Positions 47,067 through 61,338 of a stretch of DNA of 64,000 bases are shown here, one piece after another (positions within the stretch are counted from its first letter, which is position 1; every line of letters starts with the position of its first letter). The stretch is taken from contig JAKOON010000003.1 in NCBI GenBank assembly GCA_022577435.1, positions 6,817,001-6,881,000 on the forward strand, in the 5' to 3' direction. The notes under the pieces are model-generated. The model did no database searches and was not told the origin of the DNA. It was given only the letters and a program-made list of their open reading frames with translations. A program made the position numbers and the translations under genes. Source of the stretch: Embiotoca jacksoni (taxonomy: Eukaryota; Chordata; Actinopteri; Embiotocidae).

Positions 47067-49291
47067 ATGTACCAAGTAGTGCCAGGAGGAGCGGGGGGCA
47101 CAATTACAGATGTTATCCCCAAGCAGAAACACAGCAAGGACACTCGACCCTTAGTCGGAGCCGGAGTAATCGGCCTGGTGCTGTTGATTGCAGCCGTGAC
47201 CGCGTGGTGTTATTACATCGCCTCTCTACGCAAAGCTGAGCTGCTTAAAACTCAGCTGCTGGATCTGAATAAAGATGGCTACATTATCCGCAACCAGGGA
47301 GGCTCCATTGTTTTCAGGATGGACTTCAGGTTGGTATTTTTAGGTTATTGAAATGAGTTTGGAAAATTGATGTGAAATATAAATGTACAATTTCAATTTT
47401 TAATTGTCCTTAAATGAACCTTGTTGTCATTTAAAGGAAATGTGAAGTTGGTATTAAGTGAGAAAGCGTGGAAATAGAAATGTTTTTAAACCTTGGCAGA
47501 TCAGGTACTCTGGATTTGGATTCCTGCTCTAAAGAAGGGGAGATGCTGAGCTGTGGACACACCACTGACAGGAAACTAAACTTCTTCATTGAGACAGTGC
47601 GACCCAAGGACACTGTGCAATGCTACCGTGTCCGTTGGGAGGAACTGGTTCCTGACATATCTGTTGAGCATGCCATGACGTACAAGTTTGCACACTGGTA
47701 TGGCGGTGCAGTGTCAGCAATTCAGCACTGGCCTATTTCCATTTCTGGTCAACAGGCTCCCAAACCCTTTGTTACTAGTGACATCTACAAAAACCGTAAC
47801 GAATTTGGTGGAATTTTGGAGAGTTACTGGCTTTCGTCCAATGCTACGGCCATCAAGATCAACAACTCAGTGCCCTTCCACCTGGGCTGGAACAACACGG
47901 AGAAGACCATGTACTTCCAGGCACGATACAATGATAGTCCCTTCAAGCCAAACCCAGGGGAGGCGCCATGTGCTGAACTTAGCTACAGAGTTTGTGTGGG
48001 CTTGGATGTGACATCAATACACAAGTACATGGTCCGCCGATACTTCAATAAACCCAACAAAGTGCCCGCCAAAGCCATGTTTCGGCATCCTATTTGGTCC
48101 ACCTGGGCATTACATAAAACTGACATTGACCAGGAGAAAATCTTGACGTATGCCGCCAGCATCCGCAAGCATAACTTCAACTGTAGCCACCTGGAACTAG
48201 ATGACCGCTACACCAGCCGCTACGGGGAATTTGAGTTTGACACTACAAAGTTTCCGAATGCCTCAGCCATGTTCCAAAAGCTGAAATCAGATGGATTTCT
48301 GGTGTCTCTTTGGATCCACCCTTTTGTTAACTATGACTCAGAGAACTTCCATACCTGTGTAGAAAGGGGGTTGTTTGTCCAAGAGCCGACAGGCCGGCTG
48401 CCAGCCTTGGTGCGTTGGTGGAATGGCATCGGCGGCATTTTGGACTTCACAAACCCAGAAGCCCGTGATTGGTTCTCCTCCCAGCTACGTTCACTGAGCT
48501 CCAGGTACGGGGTGTCCTCTTTTAAATTCGATGCAGGAGAGACCAACTATTTACCATGGAAATTTAGTACTAGGACTCCCATTCGGGACCCAAGCTTCTT
48601 CACAAGACGTTACACAGAAATGGCGATTCCCTACAATGATAGAGCCGAGCTGCGGAGTGGTTACCAGTCCCAGAACATATCCTGCTTCTTCAGACCAATT
48701 GACAGAGACTCTGTGTGGGGCTATGAGTTGGGTCTCAAATCTCTTATTCCCACAGTGCTCACCATCAGCATCCTGGGCTATCAGTTCATTCTACCCGACA
48801 TGATCGGGGGGAATGCCTATCTGAACCGCACTGATGGAAATCGTGCATTACCTGATCGAGAACTCTATATCCGCTGGTTGGAGCTGTCAGCCTTCATGCC
48901 CTCCATGCAGTTCTCTATTCCGCCGTGGGAATACGACAACGAGGTAGTTGAAATTGCCCGGAAATACACAGCCCTCCACGAAAGTATTGTAGCGCCGCGG
49001 GTCCTGGAGCTGGCTGGCGAGGTGCTGGACACCGGGGACCCAATCATCCGGCCCCTGTGGTGGATTGCCACAGGTGATGAGACAGCCTATAAAATCGACT
49101 CCCAGTTCCTGATTGGGGATGACCTCATGGTAGCCCCGGTTTTAGAGCCTGGAAAGCAAGAGCGAGACATCTACCTCCCTGCCGGCCGTTGGAGAAGCTA
49201 CAAGGGGGAGAGATTTGATATCAAGGAGCCGCTGCACCTCACAGACTATCCTGTAGACCTGGATGAAATTGCCTACTTTGTTTGGGTGTAG
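47067..49291 (+). CDS. myorg: Myogenesis-regulating glycosidase MYORG (GH31 family), two coding exons, 684 aa
   Basis: Type II ER/Golgi-membrane glycosidase of family GH31 (human KIAA1161); recessive loss in people causes primary brain calcification, and alpha-galactosidase activity has been reported. Coding exons 47067-47329 and 47500-49291 join in phase (AG|A, giving FRSGTLDLDS), 684 aa against 714 in human; the shortfall is mostly the N-terminal tail. Seen: short cytosolic tail, membrane anchor about residues 29-51 (VGAGVIGLVLLIAAVTAWCY), TVRPKDTVQCYRVRWEEL, HWYGGA, DVTSIHKYMVRRYFNKP, IWSTWAL, WIHPFVNY, GRLPALVRWWNGIG, FKFDAGE with nucleophile Asp432, SQNISCFFRPIDRDS with acid/base Asp489, and the end LTDYPVDLDEIAYFVWV. 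Asn-X-Ser/Thr sites occur in the lumenal part. An ORF in another frame at 46907-47239 overlaps the start and is not the product. One 1.8-kb exon carries nearly the whole enzyme. Confidence 0.98.
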
Positions 49292-50391
49292 CAAGAAGAA
49301 AATGACAGACTTAATTAGACTATGCTCCAGTTTGCTTGCGAGATGAGGTAATCTTTCATGGTTGACAGGAGAGACATTATATGAAAAAGTTTTATATGGA
49401 ACAGCTTTTGTGCAACAAGACTTTAAAAAGGAATTTAAGTTTTAACACCACATTACTTCACAAATGTGAAGTTGCATCAATCAAAAACCTCATCCTAATT
49501 TATGATTTTCCATTTCATTCAAACTTTTATAGTATTCTGCAGTTTAATAAGAGATAGCCAAGTGTCCTTTAAAGGGAGGTCATGTAACTTTTGCTGACTT
49601 TGCTTACAGGTTAATGAGGAATGGTAAAATGTAATACAACAGTAACACAAGAGAGTCATAGACATAAATCAGTTATGCTGCAGTATTTGTGTAGATAGCT
49701 GCCAGGTAGCTACTGGTCATGCCAGACTCAGTAAGACTTGTCCCAGTGTGTTAATATAATAAGGGTTTGTTTTAAAGCTAATTAATTAAGCATTTTTATG
49801 CTTAGGAAAAATTGTAAAGCTGTGTTGTGTTGCTTTAAATGCCTACAAGTCATTTTTGTGAAACTTTGAAAAAGGGAATATACAAGCTGTGAACTAAATA
49901 AGGCATGATTGCTAGTGTATGCCATAAAGCTGTTATATTTTTGAGTCTCGCAGCACTTTGAATTTCAGCTGAAACCAAACAGACTGTATTGTGGGAGGAC
50001 AACTACACATGTGTCTTTATTATCATTAAGCAGATTGTAGGCTACATAAAAACTTGACATATTCTGCTTTTCTGCGATGCTAACGACTGCTCTACTCTTC
50101 TGCTCCAGATACTTTTCAGGTTTTATGCTTCACTTATCAGGATGAATGCTTGAGGTTTAATCATTGCAAACTGCCTGTGCCCTCATTTGTGTTACACTGT
50201 CGTGTAACTACTCTTAGCCCAGAAGAAGATGCCTTTTATTAGGTCCTAAATATTTTATGCTCCTCCTCAGGTACTGTAACTGCTTTCTCAGGTTGTCGTG
50301 TGTTTGAAGTGTGTGCTAACTATTTTTAACGTGCTCTGCTGACTGTGATTGCAGCTGAACAGCTAGTAATACTATAATGTCTAATGCATTA
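49292..50391 (+). other. myorg 3' UTR (inferred)
   Basis: AT-rich sequence from the stop codon to the AATAAA at 50392, with no open frame of note. Confidence 0.55.
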
Positions 50392-50397
50392 AATAAA
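50392..50397 (+). terminator. Likely myorg poly(A) signal
   Basis: AATAAA about 1.1 kb after the myorg stop, with T-rich sequence (GCATTTTTG, TTTAAATTTTTTC) just after. Confidence 0.55.
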
Positions 50398-52938
50398 GGC
50401 CACGTCCAAAATAATGAGCATTTTTGTAGCAATTTGTTTAAATTTTTTCTAATTCGGAAACACAATTAAAATACATAATAGTTATTTGATGTCTATGGTA
50501 TGTGTTGGGAATTTAGCATCATCTAATTATCACATTAAATGGTAGTATTGTGTTTTGTTAATGTGAATATTTGAACTGCACCAATATTCTTAAGGGCATT
50601 GTGTTAATAATAAGGGCTATGTAGTTTTTTTTGTGTTTTTTTTTCTATGCATTTATTATAATTCTTATTGATTATTAGCTAATGTTTTTGGTAGGTTAAC
50701 TCTTTATGGGGTCAACTGAGTGTTGCAGAACATGGTGATCTTCAGACATGACATTTCCCTTGAATTTTCCAGCATGTAGCTGCAAATGATTTTTTTTTTC
50801 ACAGTTCTAGATCAAAGAACATCATGTAAAATCATGTATGATATCATCCAGAGATGAAACAGATATTGGTATTTTCATCAAACTAGGGGTGAGGCAGCAT
50901 ATTCCACTGACTGTCGCTCACAAAGTATGGGTCATCTTATTACAATGTTTTAAAAATATATTTCTGACATAATTAAAAGTATTATAAATCTTTCATAAAA
51001 ATGAATAAATGCATAAATTATTCAGTTTAATAACGTCCATCTTTGACTTCCTGTGGTTGTTAATAGCTTTTTAAGAAATGTTGAGATTGACTGATTGGTT
51101 TTGAAGCTGCAATGAAAAATAATGTGTTTTGACTTTAAGCTAAAACAGTGTCCACCTACTTATTGTGCAATTTGCTCATTTGAAACATGTTCATGTCTTC
51201 TGCTTTTCACACATTATGCAGCCTCTTGTTGACTTGTGCCTTCGACATGTGTCTCCCGTGTTGACCCCAGCTGTTTGTGCCTTTTGACATGGTTTCATCA
51301 CAACAACACTTCCTATTTATAGCACTTCTCACTTAGCATCTGGGCCAGGCCAATCTCTCAGGCTATTTCTGTCTCAGACTGTCTTGCTTTGGGACGAGAC
51401 AGAGTCTTCATCTTGGACTGAAGGTTTCTGTGCTTTTGGCTGGTTGTTTTTTTTAACCCAGTGTGTGCTGTTTGTTATAAGTGATTATCAGCAATATTTG
51501 CATGTGACTAAAAGGCTGCATTGATTTCAAAGTGCATATCTGATGTCACTTTATATGAATGTATTAAAAGAAATCAAGTTTGACTTTTAACTTTTGTTTG
51601 CTTACGATAATTTTTGTTGGGTTTAATTTGCATGAAACAAACAATAATCTTCATTTTAAGATTGAATATTAAATTGTTATATTTGCTACCATGATTAATA
51701 TTGCCAGACAGGTGGTTTGAAATCCTCCAAGACTGCTCTAAGAGTGATGAGTAATTTGTCTTTAATTTTTTACACACCAGAAAATAAAGGAAATAAATAT
51801 ACAAGAATGAATGACAAATGGATTCGAAATTTCAGTTAGAAAGCTGACCGTGCAATCAGTGAGCCAACTAACAACCTATAACCTCTTATGAGTCTGAAAT
51901 ACATGAAGACTAATGTGCCTCTCAGTTCAATATTGAAAGAGACACCCTTGAGGGGCTCCTCCAACTTTTTGATGCCCAGCTCATCATAGGGCAATAATGA
52001 CAAGGTGATGAAACAATTGTGCAGGTTATTTGGAGGCTGTGTTCAGATCAATAAATCATCTGCTGCTTCATGATACGAGGCCAGAGAGCAGGTGATATAA
52101 AAGTGTACGACTAGACACCGAGAATAAGAAAGATAAACTTACTGCAGTAGGAGAGCATAGCGAGCATATTTATTCCAATTACGGCATCAAACATGGTTGT
52201 TCTTTCTCAGTTCAAACAGCCTGGCATCTCCATTCCTCATAGCTGCAGTCGATCATTCATATGTTTGTTTCCCAACAGCGGGATATGCTTTAGAACTGCT
52301 TCACTTTATTTGCCAATGTCTCATCTGTCTCCAGAATTGATCCAGACTTGCAGCCTGTGCGGGGAGGACATGCATGCATTGATTAGCTGTCTGTGTGTTG
52401 CTGGGATCAATATTATTTGTCCGTGTGCTTTCTGCAATTATATTGTTTGGTTCTTACCATCTTTTCATAGACTGAACAAATAATTTACTCTATGTGAGAT
52501 CTTTAGGAGCTTTAGAAATATCCGTGAGATTTCTAGGGTTAAATCAGGGAACAGAATTAGAAGTAAAGATGACACAATAATAAAGGCTTCATTTGTTATT
52601 TTAGTACATAGTTCAGTGTATGGAAGCACACGATTTTCTGTTTTCACTATGTTACACATGTATTTATTGTAAAAAAAAAAAAAAGAGGAAAGTGCATATT
52701 TGTTGATAGTAGTAGGAGTAGAGTTTGAGTAAGTTTAGAATAAAATCCAGAATATTAAAATAAGAAAACTAACAGGGTCATCTATCGAAGTGTAGCCACT
52801 CAAATTTGTAACAAAACACGGAGACGTGTTGTTCAGGATGTGTGGTGCTGCAGCCGTCCAGAAGGGTGCAGTGTAGCTTCAGTGATGAATTCAATTTCTG
52901 ACATGTCAGTGGACCGTAGTCCAGATGTTGCGTGGGCA

Positions 52939-52939
52939 T

Positions 52940-52978
<39 letters not shown>
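52939..52978. repeat. (CA)n microsatellite
   Basis: About 19 CA units in the gene-poor right half. Confidence 0.97.
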
Positions 52979-55900
52979 AAGCAGGACACAAAACTGGCAG
53001 AGCACTTACCCCCCCTTCCTTCTCCACCTGTGAGCCCACCTGTGTGTCCATCTGCAGGGGAGAGACGCCAGTTGTTCTGGTTAGGAGCCAGTGTGTCTCA
53101 AGTACCTTCCCATATCCTCAATGAGAGACTTCAGCAAGTCTGTCTGCTGTGTCCTACAGCAGTAAGGCAAATAGAGAGAGCGTTGCTCTGAACATCAAAC
53201 TCAAAAACATCACAAAACTCAAAAACATCAAAGCAGCAATAGCAGAATTAATCATATTACTCACATTAAATTTTGTTTTTTTACATTATTTAAAATACAA
53301 AAAGAATAGCAAACACGTATTCTTTTTTTCTATAATGTGCTTGTGCATTTTCGATGCAGCTAAATTCATCCAGAATGACTCAACAACTGCCACAGAAAGG
53401 GTAATTAATAAAGATACATATATATAAAAGCTGATTTTTGAACAGCATCACTTGTTCATTAGAATTGTTGTTGGATCAGACATAAAAGACCAAAGTGACG
53501 AAGTGACAAACAATGATATATAAGGTTCAGTTTTAATAAAAAAGCTTTCTGGCGCCTCAAAGCTACGTGTGGAATGAGCATTTATCGTGGACGACCACAG
53601 GGGAAATAAAACCTCATGGCCATCTCGTGTGAAGTGAGAATCTTTGTCCTTAACCCAAGATTTTCCCTCCGTAACTAGAATGACCTCGCATCTGGTGCTG
53701 CCACGGTTTGTCTGACAGGAATATGTCTGTCCTCGCTAGGTAACAAATGAACCCAACACCCCAGAGACTGGTCTCGCATCTGTTTATCTTTTTCACCTGT
53801 CTGCTCGCTGCACTGCATCAGGCTGACACTCACTCTGCAGCCTTTGTGGATTTCAGAGCCTGCCTCTGGCATTACAGGGACACAGTCAGTGTTGAGTGGG
53901 AGTAATATTTGTTAACTTTGGTACTGGGCATGATAGTATAGTAGTGTGTGGGTCCACCTACATATTTTAAAGAACTTTAATAAGTTTATATCCTCTCGGT
54001 ATACTGTTCCTCCTAATCATGTGTTTCTTTGGTAATTTTCTTGTGCAGAAGCTCATGCCGAATCAAAATTGACAGAATAATTGGAAACTAGTTTAATAAG
54101 TAATTGTTTAAATCATTGTTAAGCCAAAATTCTAAAGATTCTCAGGTTTCAGGGGCTAAATGTGAGGATTTGCAGCCCAGTATCGCATAAAAGTGTGTAA
54201 AACACCAGTCAGTCCACAATAGTGACAATTCACTACAGTCACTTATCTCAGTGTGAAAAATAGTAGTGTGAAAGATTTATAATGTCCCAATACATAGTTT
54301 GTGAAATGCAGTATGTCAAAAAATACCAGGATGTCCTACATCTGGTAATTTTTTGCAGTATGCCAGCCAGCATGCTTCTCTGGCCTTTCTTACCCACAAT
54401 CCCTTGTGCAGCAGAGAATGCATCACATTGACTGAGCCCCCGAGAGACTTGGTGGCGCTAATGCTATGTCCTGTTGCAATTTACAAAAGGAAGAGGAAGA
54501 AAGAGGCATAAAAAAAAGTGTAACGTTAAGATATGACTAAGAAGTCAAAGTTCAAAACGTATTTTTCTGATGAGGTAGTATGTTCCAATTGTATGCATAC
54601 TATAAGTAACAGTACCTACTTTGTAAGGGTAGCTGCAGAACGTACTGACAGTAAAAAGAAAAAGCATATCCCATTCAGAATGCAGCTCGGGTTGAAGAAA
54701 GAGGTCATATGATGGAAGTCATGTGACAGGGGTCATTGATGAAGTAAATAAGTGCTTCAGTCTAAATAGGAAGGTATAGACAGAATAATTGGCAACCCGG
54801 TGGAAGATGGTTTGATAGAGCCACAGACTTTTGGGGTGGTCCTGGGTTGGGATTTGCAGCTGCTTCTTGTCATGTGGTTTTAGACTGTTGGTTGGACAAA
54901 ACAAGCAAATGGATGACTTCCTGAAAGTATGGAAATTATGACAGGGATTTTTTTTTTTACTACTTTCTGACAATTTATAGAGTAAATGAATAATCAAATA
55001 ATCAAATAAGAAACTAATCTGTAAATGACTTTGTAATTAAAATGATTGTTAGGAGGAGCCATGGTCTTAACCGATTTTGCAGTAATTTGTTGTTGGAAAC
55101 AATAACAATAAAGCGGTCTTGAATCTTGAGTCTGTTTAGATCTGTTTGGATATGTTATATAGAGTGATGAAAGATAAGAAAATAGCAACATCAATGCCAG
55201 CCAACTTAAATAGTAAAATTAAGGTGAGGACAACAGGCAGGGCACATTCTCTGTGCCTCAGTGGGCGTAAGAGGTTGAACGAAATGTCAGCCACCGAAGA
55301 ACAGATGCATAATTGAAACATTGCGTTGCTGCTGCAGCCGCGTACAAGGTTGTTTGATTGATACTGTTTTAGAGCACTCCTGTCCCGTCATGCTCCTGGG
55401 GTTTACCTGGGGAGAAACCCCAGGACTGGGAAAGGTGCTTAGGGGGCTCATCTGGGTTTTGGAGGGAAATTGATGCCATCCATCAAACACTGCATTTAAC
55501 AAATGCTAACGTAGGCCCAGCCAACAAAGGATTCGTATATAAGGCAGCGAAGTGGGAAACATGTGAGGTGCAGGGACTGCTGAGGGTCTATCAATCAGCC
55601 AGTCAGCTCCTTTATTTAACAAGCGAGGGCCACAGACCCCGAGGGCCACACTCCATATTGTGGCTGGTTGGGCATGCAGTCTTCCCCGGTAAAAGGAAGA
55701 AAAAAAGGGGAAAAGAGGGATGAAGGGATGAAGGAAAGAGGGGCATGAAGGGATTGGGGTTGGGGTGGGTGATGGAGGCGCACAAGGGTTTGGCCCGTGT
55801 CCCCTGGTGTGCCGGTGTGCTTCATCTTCTCAGTGCAAGGGCCTGGAACTGCTGCTTGATGGGATTTTCAGCCCTGTGGCCTCCGCTGTCCCAGCATCCA

Positions 55901-58119
55901 TCTGGAGGGCTGCCGTGTGCGCAGCGGAGAGCCAGCCACTCAGCGACACAGCCATAAAGAACAACCCGTAGGCCAGCCAATGCCACTGATCTGAGGCTTG
56001 CAGCTCTGTTCAGTGGACAGGCCAACACTCAGTGGCACACATTCCTGTCAGGGACATAGGCTGATCCCTAAGCTACTGTGCTCAGTGGAACAGCAGACAT
56101 GCTCTGAGAGGCAGCCCACGTCCAACCACTGACTCCTTCAAAGCTTAGAAAATTGGAATGGAACAAGAATTTCACTATTCAGCATCCTTAATGCCGCAGA
56201 GACGGCCGCTCTCTCATTCTCAACTCTGTCTGTCACTGAAACAGCATATATGCAGTTATCTTACATTTTCTGCAGCACATGACTTGTGATTTTTTTTTTC
56301 ATGATACAACAGTGAGTTTCAGTATCTGCGGTTACACAGATTCCTGATTCAAATAAGCCTGTCGAAAGGTTGGACATAATAACCTTTATCTGAAAACAAT
56401 CCCTTTTTTGACACTGAATCCATTTCTACTGAATGGTGCAGTTTAATACCACACTGCACAGCATCCACAACAATAATATGAGCGATACATAATTGAAAAT
56501 CAAGACCAAATATGCAAAGACAATCATTACTGCCTCTCATTATTGGACCCAATTTATGTATGCCCCAGGGAATAGAGTAGCAAATAATGGATTGGTGCTG
56601 TGAAGAGCCTAGTTACTGTATACATCATATTTGTGTTGAAAATGCACGAGATCCAGCCTGATATAACTGATGTTAACTGAATTTTGGATAGAAAATGTTT
56701 TTGTTTCTCCTCAGGGCTGCGCAGCATCATTAGCATATTTCTTCCCTCCTGACGACTGTAAATTCAGTGAATGTAGCCCTGTGGTGGGTAAGGTGGGCAG
56801 ACGGCAGACTGTATAAATAAACAGAGTCTGTCTGAGGGCAGCACTGTGGCCCCCACCTGCCCACCATCAATCAATATTACAGCGGCCACTGGCAGCCCAA
56901 TCGCCCTTTTATAGGCCTGTGAAATGATCAAACATCTGCTCATAACCATGCTTCATATATAGATGGATTGCACATACAATATCAAATCCTATCCAAAAAA
57001 AAAAAGATGTAACAATGGAAAAACAGTACATTTATCCAAAAGTGTGAACAGTACAGGGTAAAAATGGCCTTCAGGCAGCTCTCATCAAAAACAGAATCAG
57101 CCTCATCAAGGCTCCCCAAATCCTGACAATCAATAAAGTCTTGTTTTTGTGTGCCTACAGCTCAGTGTCAAATATTTCAGTGTTTACTGTTTAAAAGTCG
57201 GCCTTGTTGATGAAAGCTCAGCGAACATGATAAAAGTTGAGGCCAGTAACTAGTTTGGCAGCTGTAGTAGACAAAGGTTGCTGGGGCCTGGTCCATGGAG
57301 GGGAGGAATGAATCCAAATGGTCCAAGGTTAATGGTGGCTTGGAACAAAATGGATTCAGTGCCAGGGGCGTGCTGACAGGTGATTTGACATGAATGAAGG
57401 TGGGCAATCAATCTCCCGTTGGCCCCTCTGACCCTCCCCCGCCCAGCCATAGCAGCTAGGGGGCGCCAGGTGTCATGGTACCCTGACCTGTACAGGTCTC
57501 CAGATAGCCCACCTGCTGTCTGCCTAAAGCTCCCCCTACGGCTAGAAGAGACTCCCATCACTTCACGCTTGGCTGGCATAATGAAACTGTGATTGGAAGA
57601 TAGTGAACTGTGACAGGCAGTGGTAGACTCCAACTTCTAGCCAAATTCAAACCTCTCGCTCCAGGTTTCCTTTTACAGCCCTCTCTTCTCTTGAATCGGT
57701 CTGACAATTTAATGTTGGAAAAATGATAATCTGCCAGCCTACCTTTAATATGCTTTCATACTCCGGGTGGCTATTGTCTCGTGTACTGTAGAATAAAGGG
57801 ATTTAGTAACTCACTCAACCTGAGGAGAAAAAGCAGGTAAAGTATGCTGAGGCGAAAACTACTTTGTGTCGTTTGAGTGTCATTACATACATGTGTGTGT
57901 GTGTGTACACGCTCTCCCCACTACAAAGATCAGGTTAAAGCTTCGCGTTTAAACCTGACATAAATTCCCTGTCACAAATCCCCGGGGCAGCCAGGCTTGT
58001 AGGCACAAAAGCAAATATTTCCGTTCCTGATCATGGCCGATCCCTTTTAACATCCACACTCACTGACCACCCTCCTCCCCACTCGCCTCCAAACCTACCC
58101 TAGCACCGCAAGCCAGCCA

Positions 58120-58230
58120 TTTGTCACAAAGTAATTATAGAATTATCGATTGGCAAGCAATTAACACCTTTCTTCTCTTTTTCCATCACCCCCTCCCCCC
58201 GCCCCGCTCCCCACAGAGCCCCCCATCCTT
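58120..58230. promoter_or_regulatory. Possible regulatory element: homeobox-type sites beside a C-rich tract
   Basis: AGTAATTATAG, TTATCGATTGG (ONECUT-like ATCGAT) and AAGCAATTAA are packed before a C-rich tract (58187-58226) whose complement has five G-runs of four to six. It is in non-coding DNA. Low confidence without conservation data. Confidence 0.3.
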
Positions 58231-61200
58231 TAATTTGAACTCAGAGAGAAAAAAAGAATAAGAAGTGAGGAAAAAAGCCGTTGGAGTAACACATTTAATC
58301 CTAATGGCGTTTCCTGGTTCTCCTCAAATTAATAGGTTGACGGGGACAAAATGGCTTTTCTCTTTCTTCCTCTGTTTCCTGTGTTATTTTCTTTCCTTGT
58401 CTTGCCTTGCTGATCTATCTTTAACAGACAGCGAGCTGCTCAGAGTGCAGCCAAAATGCTCCTGGAATGAATGAAGATGCCATTAAACCTTATTTCAGAA
58501 AGAACACTTTACATGCTTCATAACAACCACACAAAATCACTGCTGCTGAACTTTCAAAGGGAAAAAATACCTCGCCACTGCAGACTCCTCTTTTCATATT
58601 TGGCAGCCTTACTTTTACCTATTCCTGCTGTCCTGTTTTCCACTGGTAGTATTGGTCCAGATGGATGCGCAGGGGAACAGTGTTAGAACCTCCGGCTGGC
58701 AGGTGTCTGAGTCAGGATGGATGTCATGGAACATCACCTTAGTAACATATGGATAGGGACAGAAGAGTTGATTCCCCTTCTGGCAAGTTTGATAACACAT
58801 CTTCCCTTTCTGTTCATCAGTCTCTTCCTCCCACCATCTCTCACTCTCCTAGCTTTTGTGTTTTACTTGACATGTCCACAAAAGGGGTTTAATGTCATTT
58901 ACTTTATTTTCATTATGATTGTCTATGATGTCTTTTGATCCTAAATATTGGAATATCTTATTTCATTTAAAAATGGAGCATAATCTGTATTCTTAAACTG
59001 TGGATCAGACCCAAAGTGGGTCACAGCTCTACTTTTAGTGTGTTCCCACAAAGTAAAAGTACCAATAAATATTAATGAGCCTGTATTGTAGGATGAGAGA
59101 CAAAATTTCTAATTTGAGGTTCTGCACTAAAAAAGAACACCCCCGATTTAGACGATTTAATTCTCCTCCGCTTCCCAAGTTGGGGGGTTGGGGTTGGGAG
59201 TGGTGTGTGGGTGTAAAGCTACTTCTACATTGCAATTTGTGTCATCACATCAGCGTGTAATTTCCCCCCCCTCCCTCTCCGCACAGAGCAGATGAGATAG
59301 AGCTGCTGTTGCACCAATCACAGCAGTGGCGAGAGAATGAGTCCTATTGATCAAAAATGATAACTAACACAACAAAAATGTGAACTGAATGAACTAAACT
59401 ATGTACAATCAGAGTAATGTGTTTCTCAGATTTACACCGTTACCAAGTCAAAATTTTGGCACTCTTATGCACAATAAAACAAATATTAAAATGTCCTCCG
59501 AGTGCAGCACGCTCAATTATACCCAAGACTTTCTCCTTCTCCTTTCAACATGCCGCTAACCTAATGTGAGTGGCATTAATTTGACAGCAATTTAGGAACA
59601 ATTTGAAGCAATTTAGGGCCCTTTCTCTTTTATGCTGTAGTGTTGATCAATAATTCCCTCAGGATGTTATTCAAACACACATACAGCAATATTCCTTCCT
59701 GAAAAACACTGTGATATTGACCTGTTTTTCCTTCCCTGCAGCCCTTCTTATTTTCTCAAAGAAAGGATCGCCCAGGAGACAGACATTGTTGTGGCCCTCT
59801 GCTCCATGCAGGTTTTCTGCCTGTTATGGGCACTATGGCTCTCTGTCACACTTTCTTTTAAAGTCTGCCTATAACTCTGGAATAGATTCTGTATGGTTGA
59901 CATTTACAAAAGGAAATGTGGAGCAGCGTTTTTGTATGTGATTTATCTCAGCTTACTTGTCCATCTACATTTGTTTTGAAATGAGTTAGGATTTTAGGAA
60001 TGTGTTGCCATCATCATTACATCCTCGTTTTGGACTGTAGACTATACAAATATGGAGGTATTGTAAATCAAACAATAACCAAAATTTATTGTGTCACAAA
60101 TTTCTGTCCATTAAACCACTCTTGATCTGGCCAGACTGCACGAATCTAGAGTTAAAAGTAAAAAGCATTGTTCGGACAATCTAAAATACCCTCTGTAATC
60201 TGTATCTCTTGTGCTAATTTTATTGCACTAATCAATATTTTTACATTAATGAAAAAAACCGTCATCACTTGTAGTAACAGGCCCATCTCGCAGCTCTGCT
60301 GGGGCGTTGTAGCTTCTTTCAGCTCCCTGTTTTAATTTTTCCTTCCACAACTTTACTGTTTTGCTTCATTCTCATGGCTCTCATTGAACTCATTTCCAGC
60401 ATGCAGCTGATTATCACATTGGACACGACCACAACACCCCCAAAAAGGAAACAGTCAAAGTTAGCAACTGACTTAAGAGTAAGAAATATCACCCAGGAGT
60501 TGGTGGGGACCAAAACAGAGCTAAAAGAAGAGTGAATATGAACTTATATTCATTATGTGGACGCAAACATGAATCCAAATATATACTTATTTAACTAAAT
60601 GAAATTAGTTTTACATATTAAAGTTGCATCAACCAATCTAGACCACTACAAAGAAAGAAAAATACTCTAAAGATAAAGCTTGCGAAACAATAAGCCCTCT
60701 TTGCAGTAGACATTTTGATTTGTCGCAGTAGGTAATGCACAGGTGTGTTAATGATGGCTCAGTTCTAATAAGCGTCCACCCTACAATGAATAAATAAGAT
60801 CTATAAGCCCTCTTCACACAGGGTAACAGATCATATTAATTATACCTGTGTTAATGTCATGTCTTTTGTCACCACCTGCTCAATATACAGACACTTTTGT
60901 GCCCTGTGTTTGGACCACCAACTCCAAGAAAACATCTTGTTTTCTTTGCATGACTCAATGTTATAAATAAAGAAAAGAACAGCCTTTACTTATCACCTTT
61001 GAATTAAAAGTAATTTGTATCAGTCAGGAGGAAAAATCCATAAAAGGTAAGGGAAGCACTCAAACATTTTGCATTTATGGTATCTTGAAAAAATATTGAA
61101 GAAAATGAAAAAACAAGTGTTTACTCATTTTGCTTATTTGTAAATGTTCTCATGTTTACTTTGGTTTTTACCCTTTTGAAACAGGCAGGATGTGTATGAA

Positions 61201-61338
61201 TGGCTTGTCTGATCTGGCAGGTGGTGATAACCAGATAATTGCCAAAAATAGCAGTTGTGTCATAACTGTCAATGATTGATTTTGATAAGGATGAAATATT
61301 TTGCACAAAAATCTTAATCCAATTTCTTTCTCCATATA

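Larger units (their letters stand above)
50398..61338. other. Gene-poor region right of myorg
   Basis: About 11 kb without a supported exon. It contains the CA microsatellite at 52939-52978 and several GC-richer blocks (about 53.6-53.9, 55.6-56.1, 57.2-57.7 and 58.0-58.3 kb) set in AT-rich DNA. Reading frames up to 127 codons occur but lack splice context or recognisable motifs. Confidence 0.6.

Noticed and set aside
46907..47239. 110-codon plus-strand frame overlapping the myorg start
   Set aside because: Different frame from the conserved MYORG protein and no recognisable sequence; most likely 5' UTR and shadow.
52193..52483. 96-codon plus-strand Cys-rich frame
   Set aside because: Cysteines follow no regular spacing for a zinc-binding or secreted domain and there is no support from flanking exons.
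57250..57633. 127-codon minus-strand frame
   Set aside because: No splice context, no motif I recognise, and low-complexity composition; chance frame in a GC-richer non-coding block.
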